Of a stretch of 64,000 nucleotides of DNA, positions 45,281 to 55,900 are shown one piece after another (the stretch's first letter is position 1; each line of letters begins with the position of its first letter). The translations under genes were made by a program, and so were the position numbers. The notes beneath the pieces were generated by a model. That model did no database searches and was not told where the DNA came from. It saw only the letters and a program-made list of their open reading frames with translations. The DNA is from Geomonas azotofigens. GTDB taxonomy: Bacteria > Desulfobacterota > Desulfuromonadia > Geobacterales > Geobacteraceae. The stretch covers positions 62,001-126,000 of the forward strand of contig NZ_JAHLME010000004.1 in assembly GCF_018919395.1 (NCBI RefSeq). Reading direction: 5' to 3'.

Positions 45281-46182
45281 CCTGGTCCCGTGCCGATCTG
45301 GAGCAGGCAGCGCAAGGGATGAGGGGGACCGTCCTGTGGGACGAGCCCATGTCCCGGCACACCTCGCTCAGGGTTGGCGGACCGGCGGATCTCTACCTGG
45401 AACCGGCGGATCTCGATGACTTGGAGCTGGCCCTGGCGCGGATCCGCTCGGCGGGTATCCCGTACCTGGTCATCGGCGGCGGCTACAACCTCCTGGTCCG
45501 CGACGGCGGCATCAGGGGATGCGTGGTCTCCCTGAAAGGGTTGAACACGATGGAGCCGCTGCCGGGCGCGCGGCTCGAGGTCGGCGCCGGGGTCACCAAC
45601 CAGGCCCTCACCCGCTTTGCGGCGCAACAGTGCCTGGGAGGGGTCGAGTTCCTGAGCGCCATCCCGGGGAGCTTCGGCGGCGCACTGACCATGAACGCCG
45701 GCGCCCACGGCGGCGAGACCATGCAGCGGGTCGAGCTGCTGACCACGCTGCGGGACACCGGGGTGCTGGTCCGGAAACGGGACGAACTGGAGTACGGCTA
45801 CCGCTTCCTCAGGCTGGAGCCGGGCGAGATCGTGCTGGGTGCGAGGCTGAGACTGGACCCCGTCGAGCGCCGCCTGATCGAGGAGAACATCCAGGAGTAC
45901 GTCACCAAGCGCGGTGGCCAGCGGGTCGGCTTTCCCAACGCCGGATCGTTCTTCAAGAACCCCCCCGGCGAGAGCGCCTGGCGCCTGATCGACGAAGCCG
46001 GACTGCGCGGCTGGATGATCGGGGGAGCCCAGGTCTCCGAGGTGCACACGAACTTCCTGGTGAACAAGGGTGGCGCCACGGCAGCCGACCTCCTGACCCT
46101 GGCCGAGCTGATCAAGCTCCGGGTGCAGGAGAGTTCCGGGGTGGAGCTCGAAGAAGAAGTGAGGATCGTCGGCGAAGGATAG
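45277..46182 (+). CDS. murB: UDP-N-acetylenolpyruvoylglucosamine reductase
   Basis: FAD enzyme that reduces enolpyruvyl-UDP-GlcNAc to UDP-MurNAc. 301 residues from GTG 45277, a 4-nt overlap with murC. Seen: [17 protein letters not shown] loop [36 protein letters not shown], and [14 protein letters not shown] with the proton-donor serine. The length and missing insert fit the short type II MurB. Confidence 0.97.
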   Translation: MTWSRADLEQAAQGMRGTVLWDEPMSRHTSLRVGGPADLYLEPADLDDLELALARIRSAGIPYLVIGGGYNLLVRDGGIRGCVVSLKGLNTMEPLPGARLEVGAGVTNQALTRFAAQQCLGGVEFLSAIPGSFGGALTMNAGAHGGETMQRVELLTTLRDTGVLVRKRDELEYGYRFLRLEPGEIVLGARLRLDPVERRLIEENIQEYVTKRGGQRVGFPNAGSFFKNPPGESAWRLIDEAGLRGWMIGGAQVSEVHTNFLVNKGGATAADLLTLAELIKLRVQESSGVELEEEVRIVGEG

Positions 46183-46246
46183 TTAAACTCCCTCACCCGC
46201 GGAAGTAAAAGCAACGACAGCAGCATCGAGAAAAGGACGTAACACG

Positions 46247-47164
46247 ATGACCGTAGAGGACCTGAAAACCAAGAAGATCGCCGTGCTGATGGGGGGGCTT
46301 TCCGCCGAGCGCGAGGTGTCCCTGAACAGCGGCAAGGCCGTGCTCGCCTCCCTCACGCGCCAGGGCTTCAACGCCGTCGGCATCGACGTCGGGCGCGACC
46401 TGGCCCAGCGCCTGGCCGAGGAGCAGGTGGAACTCGCCTTCATCGCCCTGCATGGCCGCTTCGGCGAAGACGGTTCGGTCCAGGGGCTCCTGGAACTGAT
46501 GGCGATTCCCTATACCGGTTCCGGCGTGCTCGCCTCGGCGCTCGCCATCGACAAGATCGCCGCCAAGGTGATGTTCGCCGCCGCCGGATTGAAACTCGCC
46601 CCCTACCAGGTGCTGCGTCGCGGCGAGGAACTGAAGCTTGAGAATCCCCTCCCGGTGGTGGTGAAGCCCTCCAGGGAAGGGTCCTCGGTCGGCGTCAGCA
46701 TCGTAAAAGAGCCCGGGCAGATGGAAAAGGCGCTGGCGGAGGCCTTCCGCTACGACTCCGAGATCCTGGTCGAGGCCTTCATCAGCGGCAAGGAAGTCCA
46801 GGTCGGCATTCTCGACGGCCGCGCCATGGGCGCGATAGAGATCGTCCCGAAAAACGAATTCTACGACTACGAGGCGAAGTACACCGACGGCGGCGCCGAG
46901 CACATCCTCCCCGCCCGCCTGCCGGAGAACGTGTACCAGGCGGTCTTGAAGGAAGGCGAGAAGGCCCATGCCGCCCTTGGCTGCGACTGCTACAGCCGCG
47001 TCGACTTCCTGGTCAACGAGGCCGGCGAGTGCTACCTCCTCGAGGTGAACACCCTGCCGGGCATGACCGACCTGAGCCTGCTGCCGGAGATCGCGCGCGG
47101 CTCGGACATCGATTTCGATCAACTGGTGGTGCGCATCCTTTTGGCCGCATCGCTCAAGATCTAA
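46247..47164 (+). CDS. ddl: D-alanine:D-alanine ligase
   Basis: ATP-grasp enzyme that makes D-Ala-D-Ala for MurF. 305 residues; AAAAGGA precedes ATG 46247. Seen: [64 protein letters not shown], and the metal/adenine-binding C-terminus with [17 protein letters not shown]. The tyrosine in the YTGSG loop predicts D-Ala-D-Ala rather than D-lactate specificity by analogy with characterised Ddl enzymes, but this is inference. Confidence 0.96.
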   Translation: MTVEDLKTKKIAVLMGGLSAEREVSLNSGKAVLASLTRQGFNAVGIDVGRDLAQRLAEEQVELAFIALHGRFGEDGSVQGLLELMAIPYTGSGVLASALAIDKIAAKVMFAAAGLKLAPYQVLRRGEELKLENPLPVVVKPSREGSSVGVSIVKEPGQMEKALAEAFRYDSEILVEAFISGKEVQVGILDGRAMGAIEIVPKNEFYDYEAKYTDGGAEHILPARLPENVYQAVLKEGEKAHAALGCDCYSRVDFLVNEAGECYLLEVNTLPGMTDLSLLPEIARGSDIDFDQLVVRILLAASLKI

Positions 47165-47176
47165 AAGACAGGTCAA
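47128..47176. repeat. placeholder superseded by next entry
   Basis: Coordinates inverted in error; see the inverted repeat at 47176-47228, where the left arm is 47176-47192 and the right arm is 47212-47228. Confidence 0.01.
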
Positions 47177-47228
47177 GGTTGAGGTTAAGGTTTAGATAGC
47201 GTCTCAACCTCAACCTTAACCTCAACCT
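47176..47228. repeat. perfect 17-bp inverted repeat between ddl and ftsQ
   Basis: The left arm AGGTTGAGGTTAAGGTT pairs perfectly with the right arm AACCTTAACCTCAACCT across a 19-nt spacer. The arms are built of GGTTGA/GGTTAA units. No T tract follows, so a standard terminator is unlikely. It lies in the 120-nt gap between ddl and ftsQ. Confidence 0.85.
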
Positions 47229-47284
47229 GATGTATCGCCGGATGCTATTTGTTGCATTGAAATTCAATCTAGACGGTAACTGCC

Positions 47285-48109
47285 ATGCGCGATCTGCACG
47301 CCAAAAAACAGAGGGTGCCCCACAACAGGGTCAAGAAGCCGCCCAAGGAGCGTAAGCCCATCAACTGGGGCCCCATCCTCAAGTGGCTCTCCCGGGGAAT
47401 AGGCGCCTCGGCCATATGCGCCGTCGCCGGTTTCGGCGGCTGGAAGGCGTACCACCTTGTCTCGCGCACCACGCTGCTCCGTCTGGAAACCATCGAGGTC
47501 TCGCCGCTCAAGAAGGTGTCCCGTGACGAACTGATCACGCTTGCCGGGGTGAGGCCCGGCGACTCCATGCTGGGGCTCGACCTGAAGACGGTCATGGCGC
47601 GACTCGCCAAAAACCCCTGGCTGGAACAGGTCCAGGTGCGCCGCTACTTCCCGCACACGCTTTCCATCACCGCCTCGGAAAGGACGCCGCAGGCCGTGGC
47701 CAACGTCGGCTGCCTTTACTACCTCGATGAAAAAGGGGTGCTGTTCAAGTCCCTTGCCGAGGGGGACCGGCTCGACTTCCCGCTCATCACCGGCATTGCG
47801 GAGGAGGACCTGGCCCAGGACCCCAAGGGGAGCCAGGAAGCCCTGAAGAGCGCGCTGCAGCTGATCGGCACCCTGAAGTCCGGCAGCGTGTTCAGCCTGG
47901 CGGATATCTCGGAGATTCATTACAGCAAGGGGTACGGCTTCACCCTGTTCACCATGCAGGGGGGCGTTCCGGTGAAACTGGGCAACGGCGACTTCAGCCA
48001 GAAGCTCGCGCGCCTGTCCAACATCTACCGCGACCTCAAACCGCAGATGCACGCGTTGGATTACATAGACCTCGATTACATCGACAAAATCATAGTGAAA
48101 AAAGTGTAG
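47285..48109 (+). CDS. ftsQ: cell division protein FtsQ
   Basis: 274-residue bitopic divisome protein. Basic cytosolic N-terminus (1-35), one transmembrane helix (about 38-60, GIGASAICAVAGFGGWKAY), periplasmic POTRA domain (about 65-135, LRLETIEVSPLKKVSRDELI, LAKNPWLEQVQVRRYFP), and an FtsQ beta domain to about 265. It links FtsL/FtsB with the divisome. Position before ftsA confirms the call. Confidence 0.93.
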   Translation: MRDLHAKKQRVPHNRVKKPPKERKPINWGPILKWLSRGIGASAICAVAGFGGWKAYHLVSRTTLLRLETIEVSPLKKVSRDELITLAGVRPGDSMLGLDLKTVMARLAKNPWLEQVQVRRYFPHTLSITASERTPQAVANVGCLYYLDEKGVLFKSLAEGDRLDFPLITGIAEEDLAQDPKGSQEALKSALQLIGTLKSGSVFSLADISEIHYSKGYGFTLFTMQGGVPVKLGNGDFSQKLARLSNIYRDLKPQMHALDYIDLDYIDKIIVKKV

Positions 48110-48124
48110 GAAAAGGGGGGGAGC

Positions 48125-49363
48125 ATGTCCGCAACCAGAAGGGATAACCTGATCGTCGGCCTGGATATAGGCACAACCAAGATCTGCGCCATCGTCGGCA
48201 ACGTCACCGAGGACGGTATCGACATCGTCGGTATCGGCACCAGCCCGTCCAAGGGGCTCAGAAAAGGGGTCGTGATCAACATCGAGAGCACCGTCTCCGC
48301 GATCAAGAAGGCGATCGAGGAGGCCGAGCTGATGGCCGGCTGCGAGATCAAGTCGGTCTACGCCGGTATCGCGGGCGGCCACATCAAGGGCTTCAACTCC
48401 CAGGGTGTCATCGCCATCAAGAACCGCGAGGTTTCCCCCGAGGACGTCAAACGGGTCATCGAGGCCGCCAAGGCCATCGCCATCCCGATGGACCGCGAGG
48501 TGATCCACATCCTCCCCCAGGAATTCATCATCGACGACCAGGACGGCATCCGCGAGCCGCTGGGGATGAGCGGCGTCAGGCTGGAGGCCAAGGTGCACAT
48601 CGTCACCGGCGCCGTGGCCAGCGCCCAGAACATCGTCAAGTCCTGTAACCGCGCCGGGCTGGAAGTGGCCGACATCGTGCTCGAGCAGCTCTCCTCCTCC
48701 GAGGCCGTGCTCTCCGCCGACGAGAAGGAACTGGGCGTCGCGCTGGTGGACATCGGCGGCGGCACCACCGACATCGCCATCTTCGTGGACGGCGCCATCA
48801 AGCACACCTCCGTGCTCTCCCTGGGCGGCAACCATCTCACCAACGACATCGCCGTCGGCCTCAGGACCCCCATGGCCGAAGCCGAGCGCATCAAGCAGAA
48901 GTACGGCTGCTGCCTCTCCTCGCTGGTCGGCAAGGACGAGACCATCGAGGTCCCGAGCGTGGGCGGCAGGAAGCCCCGCATCCTCTCCCGCCAGCTCCTG
49001 TGCGAGATTCTCGAACCGCGCGTCGAGGAGATCTTCACCCTGGTCAACCGCGAGATCGTGAAGAGCGGCCTCGAGGACATGATCGCCTCGGGCGTCGTGA
49101 TCACCGGCGGCTCCACAATCCTGGAAGGGATGCCGGAACTGGCCGAGCAGATCTTCAACCTCCCGGTGCGCCGCGGCCTGCCGCAGCGGATCGGCGGCCT
49201 CACCGATGTCGTGAATTCGCCGGTTTACGCGACCGGTGTGGGCCTTGTGGTCTACGGCTCCAAGAACGTCGGCGTGCACGAGTTCCCGACCCAGCAAAGT
49301 GACGAGACGGTCTTCCGTCGGGTGAGCCGCAGGATGAAGGATTGGTTTGGCGAGTTCTTCTAA
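48125..49363 (+). CDS. ftsA: cell division protein FtsA
   Basis: Actin-like ATPase of 412 residues that tethers FtsZ to the membrane. Seen: phosphate-1 LDIGTTKICAIVG, the SHS2/1C region (VYAGIAGGHIKGFNSQG), phosphate-2 VDIGGGTTDIAIFVDG, adenosine motif VITGGSTILEGM, and a C-terminal amphipathic membrane-targeting helix (RRVSRRMKDWFGEFF). It starts 15 nt after ftsQ with a G-rich ribosome site. Confidence 0.97.
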   Translation: MSATRRDNLIVGLDIGTTKICAIVGNVTEDGIDIVGIGTSPSKGLRKGVVINIESTVSAIKKAIEEAELMAGCEIKSVYAGIAGGHIKGFNSQGVIAIKNREVSPEDVKRVIEAAKAIAIPMDREVIHILPQEFIIDDQDGIREPLGMSGVRLEAKVHIVTGAVASAQNIVKSCNRAGLEVADIVLEQLSSSEAVLSADEKELGVALVDIGGGTTDIAIFVDGAIKHTSVLSLGGNHLTNDIAVGLRTPMAEAERIKQKYGCCLSSLVGKDETIEVPSVGGRKPRILSRQLLCEILEPRVEEIFTLVNREIVKSGLEDMIASGVVITGGSTILEGMPELAEQIFNLPVRRGLPQRIGGLTDVVNSPVYATGVGLVVYGSKNVGVHEFPTQQSDETVFRRVSRRMKDWFGEFF

Positions 49364-49364
49364 A

Positions 49365-49386
49365 AAAACACAACATATAGTGTTTT
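49365..49386. repeat. short AT-rich inverted repeat between ftsA and ftsZ
   Basis: AAAACAC / GTGTTTT, perfect 7-bp arms around AACATATA, directly after the ftsA stop codon. It could attenuate or stabilise the ftsA-ftsZ transcript. Confidence 0.5.
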
Positions 49387-49474
49387 AGGGCTTCCATTAT
49401 CAGGGCAAACGTAGTATAAAACCGGCTAATATTTTTACCGCCGCCGGGGGGCGCGATAATAAGGGGGGTAGTTC

Positions 49475-50629
49475 ATGTTCCATTTCGATGAAAGCATCGA
49501 TCAGACTGCGAAGATAAAGGTGATAGGCGTTGGTGGTTCCGGCGGGAACGCGGTCAACACCATGATGGCTGTGGGCATCGCAGGGGTCGATTTCATCGTT
49601 GCCAATACTGATGCACAGGCGCTCAGGATGTCGAAAGCGCCGGTCAAGATACAGATCGGAACCCAGCTCACCAAGGGTCTCGGTGCGGGCGCCAACCCCA
49701 ACGTCGGCCGCGACGCAGCCTTGGAGGACAAGGACAAGGTAGTCGAGGCGCTGAAGGGCGCCGACATGATCTTCGTGGCCGCCGGCATGGGCGGCGGCAC
49801 CGGCACCGGCGCCGCCCCGATCATCGCGGAGATCGCCCGCGAGCAGGGCGCGCTCACCGTGGGCGTGGTCACCAAGCCGTTCACCCGCGAAGGGCGTCAG
49901 CGTCTGGCCAAGGGTGAGGACGGGATCAAGGAACTCAAGAAGCACGTCGACTCCCTGATCGTGATCCCCAACGACAGGCTGCTGGGTCTCGCCGGCAAGT
50001 CCATGTCCATCCTGGACGCCTTCAAGCCTTCCGACGACGTGCTGCGCCAGGCGGTGCAGGGCATCTCCGACCTGATCACCCAGTCCGGCCTGATCAACGT
50101 CGACTTCGCCGACGTCAAGTCGATCATGAGCGAGCGCGGCATGGCCATGATGGGCATCGGTCTGGGCAACGGCGAGAACCGCGCCGTTGACGCGGCCCTG
50201 AAAGCCATCTCCAGTCCGCTGCTGGAAGATATCGACATCTCCGGCGCCAAGGGCGTCCTGGTCAACATCTCCGGCTCCTCCTCCATGACCATGGACGAGT
50301 TCGACGCGGCGAGCAAGGTGATCCACGAGAAGGTCCACGAGGATGCCAACATCATCGTCGGTCTGGTCATCGACGAGAACCTCGGTGAGACCATCAAGGT
50401 CACCGCCATCGCCACCGGCTTCGGCGACCGTTTCGACCTCGAGAAGGGGCGTCACGAGATCAAGAACGTGAGCACCCTGGTCAAGCCGCAGCCCGAGGTG
50501 AACCGCGAGATTCCGACCTACATCCGCGCCAAGCAGGAGCGTGAAGTCTCCAGGCAGCAGCGCAGTTTCCTGATGGACGACGAGGATCAGTACGATATCC
50601 CGACCTTCCTCAGGAAGTCGGTCGACTAA
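49475..50629 (+). CDS. ftsZ: cell division protein FtsZ
   Basis: Tubulin-like GTPase that forms the Z ring. 384 residues: [17 protein letters not shown], the GTP signature [10 protein letters not shown] at about residues 105-114, T7-loop region [11 protein letters not shown], a short linker, and the conserved C-terminal peptide DIPTFLRK that binds FtsA and other partners. AAGGGGGG lies before the ATG. The 111-nt gap from ftsA suggests it may have an extra promoter. It ends the dcw cluster at a strong terminator. Confidence 0.98.
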   Translation: MFHFDESIDQTAKIKVIGVGGSGGNAVNTMMAVGIAGVDFIVANTDAQALRMSKAPVKIQIGTQLTKGLGAGANPNVGRDAALEDKDKVVEALKGADMIFVAAGMGGGTGTGAAPIIAEIAREQGALTVGVVTKPFTREGRQRLAKGEDGIKELKKHVDSLIVIPNDRLLGLAGKSMSILDAFKPSDDVLRQAVQGISDLITQSGLINVDFADVKSIMSERGMAMMGIGLGNGENRAVDAALKAISSPLLEDIDISGAKGVLVNISGSSSMTMDEFDAASKVIHEKVHEDANIIVGLVIDENLGETIKVTAIATGFGDRFDLEKGRHEIKNVSTLVKPQPEVNREIPTYIRAKQEREVSRQQRSFLMDDEDQYDIPTFLRKSVD

Positions 50630-50653
50630 CACCGAGTAGACAGAAGAAACGAC

Positions 50654-50687
50654 AAGGCCCGGCCCCGCGAGGGAGCCGGGCCTTTTT
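50654..50687 (+). terminator. terminator after ftsZ
   Basis: Stem AAGGCCCGGC / GCCGGGCCTT with an inner CCC-GCGA-GGG hairpin and a five-T tract; it ends the dcw cluster. Confidence 0.93.
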
Positions 50688-50786
50688 CTTTTAAAAGCAA
50701 ATCTCACCTAATCTCCAACCAATCCCTAAAGCATTCGCAGATTTACCCGATAGGTGCACAATGGCCCTTTAAAGTAAGGTCGCCCT

Positions 50787-52979
50787 TTGTCGCACGTACA
50801 GTCGGAGCTACCCTTGTCGATCGACGATCAGCCACTCTACAACAGCAAGATCATCAGTATCTTCGTGAGCCTCCTGCGCAAGAAGTATCCGCACGTCGAC
50901 GTGCCGGAACTGCTGCGCTACGCGGAGATAACCCCTTACGAGCTCAGCGACGAGGGGCACTGGCTGACCCAGCGCCAGGTGGACCGCTTCCATGCCCGTA
51001 TGACCCAGGTGGTTGGGAAGGACATCTCCAGGGAAGGGGGGCGCTACGCGGCCTCCGAGGCCGCCCACGGCATGATGATGAAGTACACGTTCGGGCTGAT
51101 CGGACCGGCCAACACGCTGCTCGCCATCGGCAAGTGTTCCGGCAACTTCAGCCGGTCCGGAACCTACTCGGCGACCAAGCTGGCCGACAACAAGGTGGAG
51201 ATTACCGTCGTGCCGCACGAGGGTGTTGAGGAACAGCCCTACCAGTGCGAGAACCGCATGGGCCTCTTCGAGGCGGTGGTAATGCTGTTCAACTACCAGT
51301 CCCCCGACATCGAACACAACGAGTGCATCTTCCAGGGGGGCGAGTGCTGCCGCTACATCGTCTCCTGGAAGAAGACGCTCTACGCCACGGTGCGCAGCGC
51401 GAGGAACCGGCTCATCCCCATCGCGCTCGTCGCCTACGCGCTGTCGCAGCATTTCTGGCAGGTGGGGCACCTCGTGGAAGTCCTCACCTCCCTCGCCTTT
51501 TTCGCCCTGGGGAGTTCCTACCTGGCACAGCGGCTGGAAACCCGGGAATTCGTCACCGCACTCGCCCAGGTGAAGGAGTCGACCGAGCAGGTGCTCGCGC
51601 AGATGGGGGTCAACTACAACAACGCGCGCATGGTCAACGAGGTCGGCCAGGCGCTCAGCAAGCAGGCGGGCATCAGCGACGTGCTGGGCAACGTGATCAA
51701 GGTGATCGAGAAGCGGCTCGGTTACGACCGTTGCGTCATCATGCTGGCCGACGCCAGGAAGTCGCGTCTCACCTTGAGCACCGGCTACGGGTATACCGAC
51801 GAGCAACGCGATGCGCTTCTCCAAACCTCCTTCGACCTGACCGCTCCCGACACCCAGGGCGTTTTCGTCACCTGCTTCCGTGACAACCAGAGCCGGTTCG
51901 TGAGCGACTTCGCCGATGTGGCCCACCTGCACACGCCGCGCAGCGTGGTGTTGTCGCAGGAACTGGAGGCGCGCTCCTTCATCTGTTGCCCCATCGCCTG
52001 CGATGGCGAGGTGCTGGGGATCCTGGCCGTCGACAACAAGAAAACGCAGCGCCCGCTGATGCAGAGCGACCTGAGTCTCCTGACCGGGATCGCACCGGTC
52101 ATCGGCATGAGCCTGCGTAACGCCATCCACCTCGAGCGGGAGCGGCGCATGTCCGAGCAGATCCGGCAGTCCCAGAAGATGGAATCCGTCGGCGTACTGG
52201 CGGGAGGCATCGCGCACGACTTCAACAACCTGCTGACCGGCATGATGGGGTTCGTCGCGCTGGCCCAGATGAAGCTGAAAAAAGACGACCCGGCCCAGGA
52301 GTACCTGGAACAGGTGCTGAACGCGGCGGAGCGGGCCGCTTCGCTCACCCAGGGCTTGCTCGCCTTCAGCAGGAAACAGGTCAACCATCCAGAGCCCGTC
52401 AACCTGAACCAGGTGGTCGACCACCTGCGCAAGCTCCTGAGCCGGCTCGTAACGGCGAAGATTACGCTGCACATCGAGCTGTGGCCGGAGAAGCTGGCGG
52501 TCGTGGCGGACTCCGGGCAGATCGACCAAGTCATCACGAACCTTGTCAACAACGCACGCGACGCCATGCCGGAAGGGGGGACCCTCACCATCTGCACCAG
52601 CTTGATGGAGATGAACGAGGAGTGGATCGACCAGCGCGGGTATGGGAGGCAGGGGAGCTACGCGGTGATCTCGGTGACCGATACCGGCACCGGCATCGAC
52701 GAGGCGACCAAGGCCCACGTGCTGGAACCGTTCTTCACCACCAAGGAGGTCGGCAAGGGGAGCGGGCTGGGGCTGGCCATCGTCTACGGCATCGTCAAGC
52801 AGCACGAAGGGTACGTGGAAATCGACAGCACCCCCGGCATCGGGACCACCCTCAACGTCTACCTCCCGCTCCTCACCGGCGCGGCCGCGGCGGGAGTTCC
52901 CGAACTGAGACACGCCGACACCGGGGCCCCGGCGGTCACCGTGTTCAGCCGTCCAGAAAGCCGACCCACTTCACCCTGA
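50787..52979 (+). CDS. GAF-domain sensor histidine kinase with novel-looking N-terminal sensor
   Basis: 730 residues from TTG 50787 (TAAGG upstream); TTG 50814 with GGAG 6 nt upstream is an equal alternative. Order: N-terminal domain (about 20-195) with a V4R-like Cys motif ECIFQGGECCRYIVSW, two hydrophobic segments (about 206-245), a coiled linker, GAF domain (about 290-450), HisKA with phospho-acceptor H477 in GGIAHDFNNLLTG, and HATPase with NLVNNARDAMPEGG, DTGTGID and GKGSGLGLAIVYG. No receiver domain is attached and no response regulator is adjacent. The N-terminal ligand is unknown. Its 3' end overlaps the convergent dnaE2 by 35 nt. Confidence 0.88.
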   Translation: MSHVQSELPLSIDDQPLYNSKIISIFVSLLRKKYPHVDVPELLRYAEITPYELSDEGHWLTQRQVDRFHARMTQVVGKDISREGGRYAASEAAHGMMMKYTFGLIGPANTLLAIGKCSGNFSRSGTYSATKLADNKVEITVVPHEGVEEQPYQCENRMGLFEAVVMLFNYQSPDIEHNECIFQGGECCRYIVSWKKTLYATVRSARNRLIPIALVAYALSQHFWQVGHLVEVLTSLAFFALGSSYLAQRLETREFVTALAQVKESTEQVLAQMGVNYNNARMVNEVGQALSKQAGISDVLGNVIKVIEKRLGYDRCVIMLADARKSRLTLSTGYGYTDEQRDALLQTSFDLTAPDTQGVFVTCFRDNQSRFVSDFADVAHLHTPRSVVLSQELEARSFICCPIACDGEVLGILAVDNKKTQRPLMQSDLSLLTGIAPVIGMSLRNAIHLERERRMSEQIRQSQKMESVGVLAGGIAHDFNNLLTGMMGFVALAQMKLKKDDPAQEYLEQVLNAAERAASLTQGLLAFSRKQVNHPEPVNLNQVVDHLRKLLSRLVTAKITLHIELWPEKLAVVADSGQIDQVITNLVNNARDAMPEGGTLTICTSLMEMNEEWIDQRGYGRQGSYAVISVTDTGTGIDEATKAHVLEPFFTTKEVGKGSGLGLAIVYGIVKQHEGYVEIDSTPGIGTTLNVYLPLLTGAAAAGVPELRHADTGAPAVTVFSRPESRPTSP

Positions 52980-55900
52980 GCGTCGCCACGCCGAACTCCT
53001 CCTCGACCACCCCCTTCAACAGGTAGGGGCGGCGCTGCGAGAGCTTACGGCAAAAGCGCGCGTAGACATCGGGGAAAAAGGTGGCGTCGAAGATCGCCGT
53101 CACGTCCTCGAAGGAGACGAATTCCATCGGGCGGCCGTGCTTGTCCTCCACCGTCTTGGTCGTGATCCACCATCCCACCATGGTCACCCACTGACCCGAA
53201 TGCGTGATCAACTCCGAAGCCTTGATGGGGCGGTGCCGCTGCCACTGGGCCTTGTACAGGGCGAGCGGGTGCCGGGAGGCGAGAAAACCCAGCGCCTCCA
53301 CCTCCTGCCGCAACACCGTTTCCGCGTCGTAGGGGGGCGGCGTGGGGAGCTCGGTGTTCTGCTCGAAGAGGAGCGCCGTCGCCTGCTGCTGGAAATGGAG
53401 CAGTTCCCACAAGAGCGCCGGCCGCCTCTGTTCCCCCTCCAGGACGTCGAAGCATCCCGCCTTCACGAGCCGCTCCGCATCCGCCCGCTGCACGTTAGCC
53501 CGGCGCAGGAAGTCCCGAAACGACGTGAACGCCCCGTGCTCGCGGCGCTCCTTGAGAAGGCGCTGCGCCCCCTCCCGGGTCAGCCCGTCGATCTGCATCA
53601 ATCCGATGCGCAGCGTTTTCTCGAAGCCGGTGTAGTGGTAGTCGCTCTCGTTGACGTCCGGCGGCAGGATGGCGAGCCCGAGCCTTCGCCCCTCCGAGAT
53701 GTAGGCGAAGGGGGAGTAGTAGCCACCCTGGTTGGAGATGACCGCGGCGATGAACTGGGCGGGGTGGTTCGCCTTCATGTAGGCGGCCTTGGCGCTCAAC
53801 AGTGCGTAACTCGCCGAATGCGGCTTGCAGAAGGAATAACCGGCGAACGATAGGATCTGGTCCCAGATCGCGTCCAGCACCGGACCGGTGACGCCGCGCT
53901 CCTTCCCTCCCGCCATGAACTTGGCGCGGAAGTCCTCCAGCCGCTTGCCCCGGTGCTTCTTGGTGATCACCTTCCTGAGCTGGTCCCCCTCGCTTGCCGA
54001 GAAGCCCGCGAGCTCCATGGCGATCTGGGTGATCTGCTCCTGGTAAATGGCGATCCCCAGCGTCTCCCCCAGGACCGGCTCCAGGAGCGGGTGCAGGTGC
54101 GCCCATTTCTTTCCCTGCATGCGGGCGATGTATTCCTGGATGAAGCAGTTCGCGGCCGGCCGGATGATCGAGGAGGCCTGCACCAGCACCTCGAAGAGGT
54201 CGATGGCGAAGGTCTCCGCCGGCGCGGTGGAACTCCAGATCTTTCGCAAGAGCAGGCGCACCGAGGGGGATTCCAGGTAGAAGCAGCCGATGGTGAGGCC
54301 GCGGCGCATCAGGCTCTGCGTCCTGTCGTCCTCAAGCGGGCGCCAGCTCGCGTAGTCGATCTCTATCCCCTTTTGCTCCTGCACCGCCGCCATCGCGTCG
54401 CGGATGACGGCCAGCGAGCGGTTGCCCAGGATGTCGATCTTCACGAGCCCCGCGTCCTCGGCCTGGTCCTTTTCCCACTGGATCAGCGGCAGCCCCTTGT
54501 GCGAAATCTCCACCGGGACGTACCTGCGGATCTCGTCGGGGACGATGACGAGCCCCCCGCAATGCAGCGAAAGGTGGCGCAACTGGCCGTTCAGGCGGCG
54601 CGCCGTGGCAAGGATCTCCTGCCAGTCCGGCGAGAGCGTTTCCCCCTGGAACAGCGGGTGCGCCGCCATCGCCGCCGCGGTCTGCTCCGCCCGCCAGAAA
54701 CCCGAGATCCGCTCCGTCATCTCCTTGATCTCGAAGTCCGGCAGCCCGTACACCTTGGCCACCTCGCGCAGGGCCGATCTCCCCTTGAACCCAACCTGGT
54801 TCGCCACCATCGCGGCGCGTCTGGCGCCGTAGCGGGCGAAGGCGAAATCGAGGATGGCGTCCCGCTCGTCCCACGGGAAGTCCACGTCGATGTCGGGCGG
54901 GTCGCTGCGCCCCTCGTTTAGGAAGCGTTCGAAGAAGAGGTTGTGGCGGATGGGGTCGACGTGGGTGATGCCGAGGCAGTAGGCGACCAGGGACGCCGCC
55001 GCGCTCCCCCGGCCGCAGGTGCGTTGGGACTGCTTGGTGATTTCCTCCACCACCAGGAAGTAGTGGGCGAACCCCTTGTCGCGGATGATGGCCAGTTCCT
55101 TTTGCAGGCGCGCCTCCACGTTGGGGGCGATCGAGCCGTAGCGCCAGAGCGCACCTTCCCGGGCGCGGCGGTTGAGCGTCGTGAAGGCGTCGTCGTTGCC
55201 CAGTCCGCGGAAGGCGGGGAAGATGGTGCGGGAGAAATCCCACTCCCTGCGGCACATCTCAGCTATGCGCCGTGAGTTTGTCAGCGCCTCCGGGCAGTGC
55301 GGGAAGAACTCCGCCATCTGCGCCGCGTCGTAGAGCGCGTCCGATTCCGAAGCCGTCTGTTCCGGCGTCAGCCGTGACAGTTTCGTGTTGAGGTCGATGG
55401 CCCGCAGCACCCGGTGCAAGTGGAAGTCGCTGAGTAAAGGGGACTGGCTCCGCCAGGTGCCTGTCCCCTTTCCCTCTTGGGCTATGGCGTTGGCGTCGGC
55501 AGCATTGGAGTGAGGGGGACAGGCACCTGCGGAGCCAGTCCCCTTCGCAGCGCGCAGCAGTGCCCGTGCCGTCGCCACCGCCGGCAGCCTGAGTTCCCGC
55601 GATACCGCCAGTGCCCGGTGCATGTCGTGTCCCGGCGACAGCTCCACGAAGAGCCCCTCCGCGGAGGTCCTCTTGAGGTGCGAGAGCAGGCGCCGGTCGT
55701 CGCTCAAGACGATCACGCCGTGCCGGTAGCGGGAAAGCGCGTGGCAGAGGTCGAACGACTTGTCGCAGTGGAGGTCGGACAGAAGCCGCGAGATGTTGGC
55801 GTACCCTTCCTGGTCGGCAGCCAGGAGCACCGCGCGGTTTTGCTCCGTCACCGCCTCACAGCCGATGAGGGGCGAGATCCCCGCCTCGCGCGCCGCGTTG

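Noticed and set aside
47176-47228. Rho-independent terminator between ddl and ftsQ
   Set aside because: The inverted repeat is not GC-rich and no T tract follows; one feature entry with reversed coordinates for this element should be ignored.
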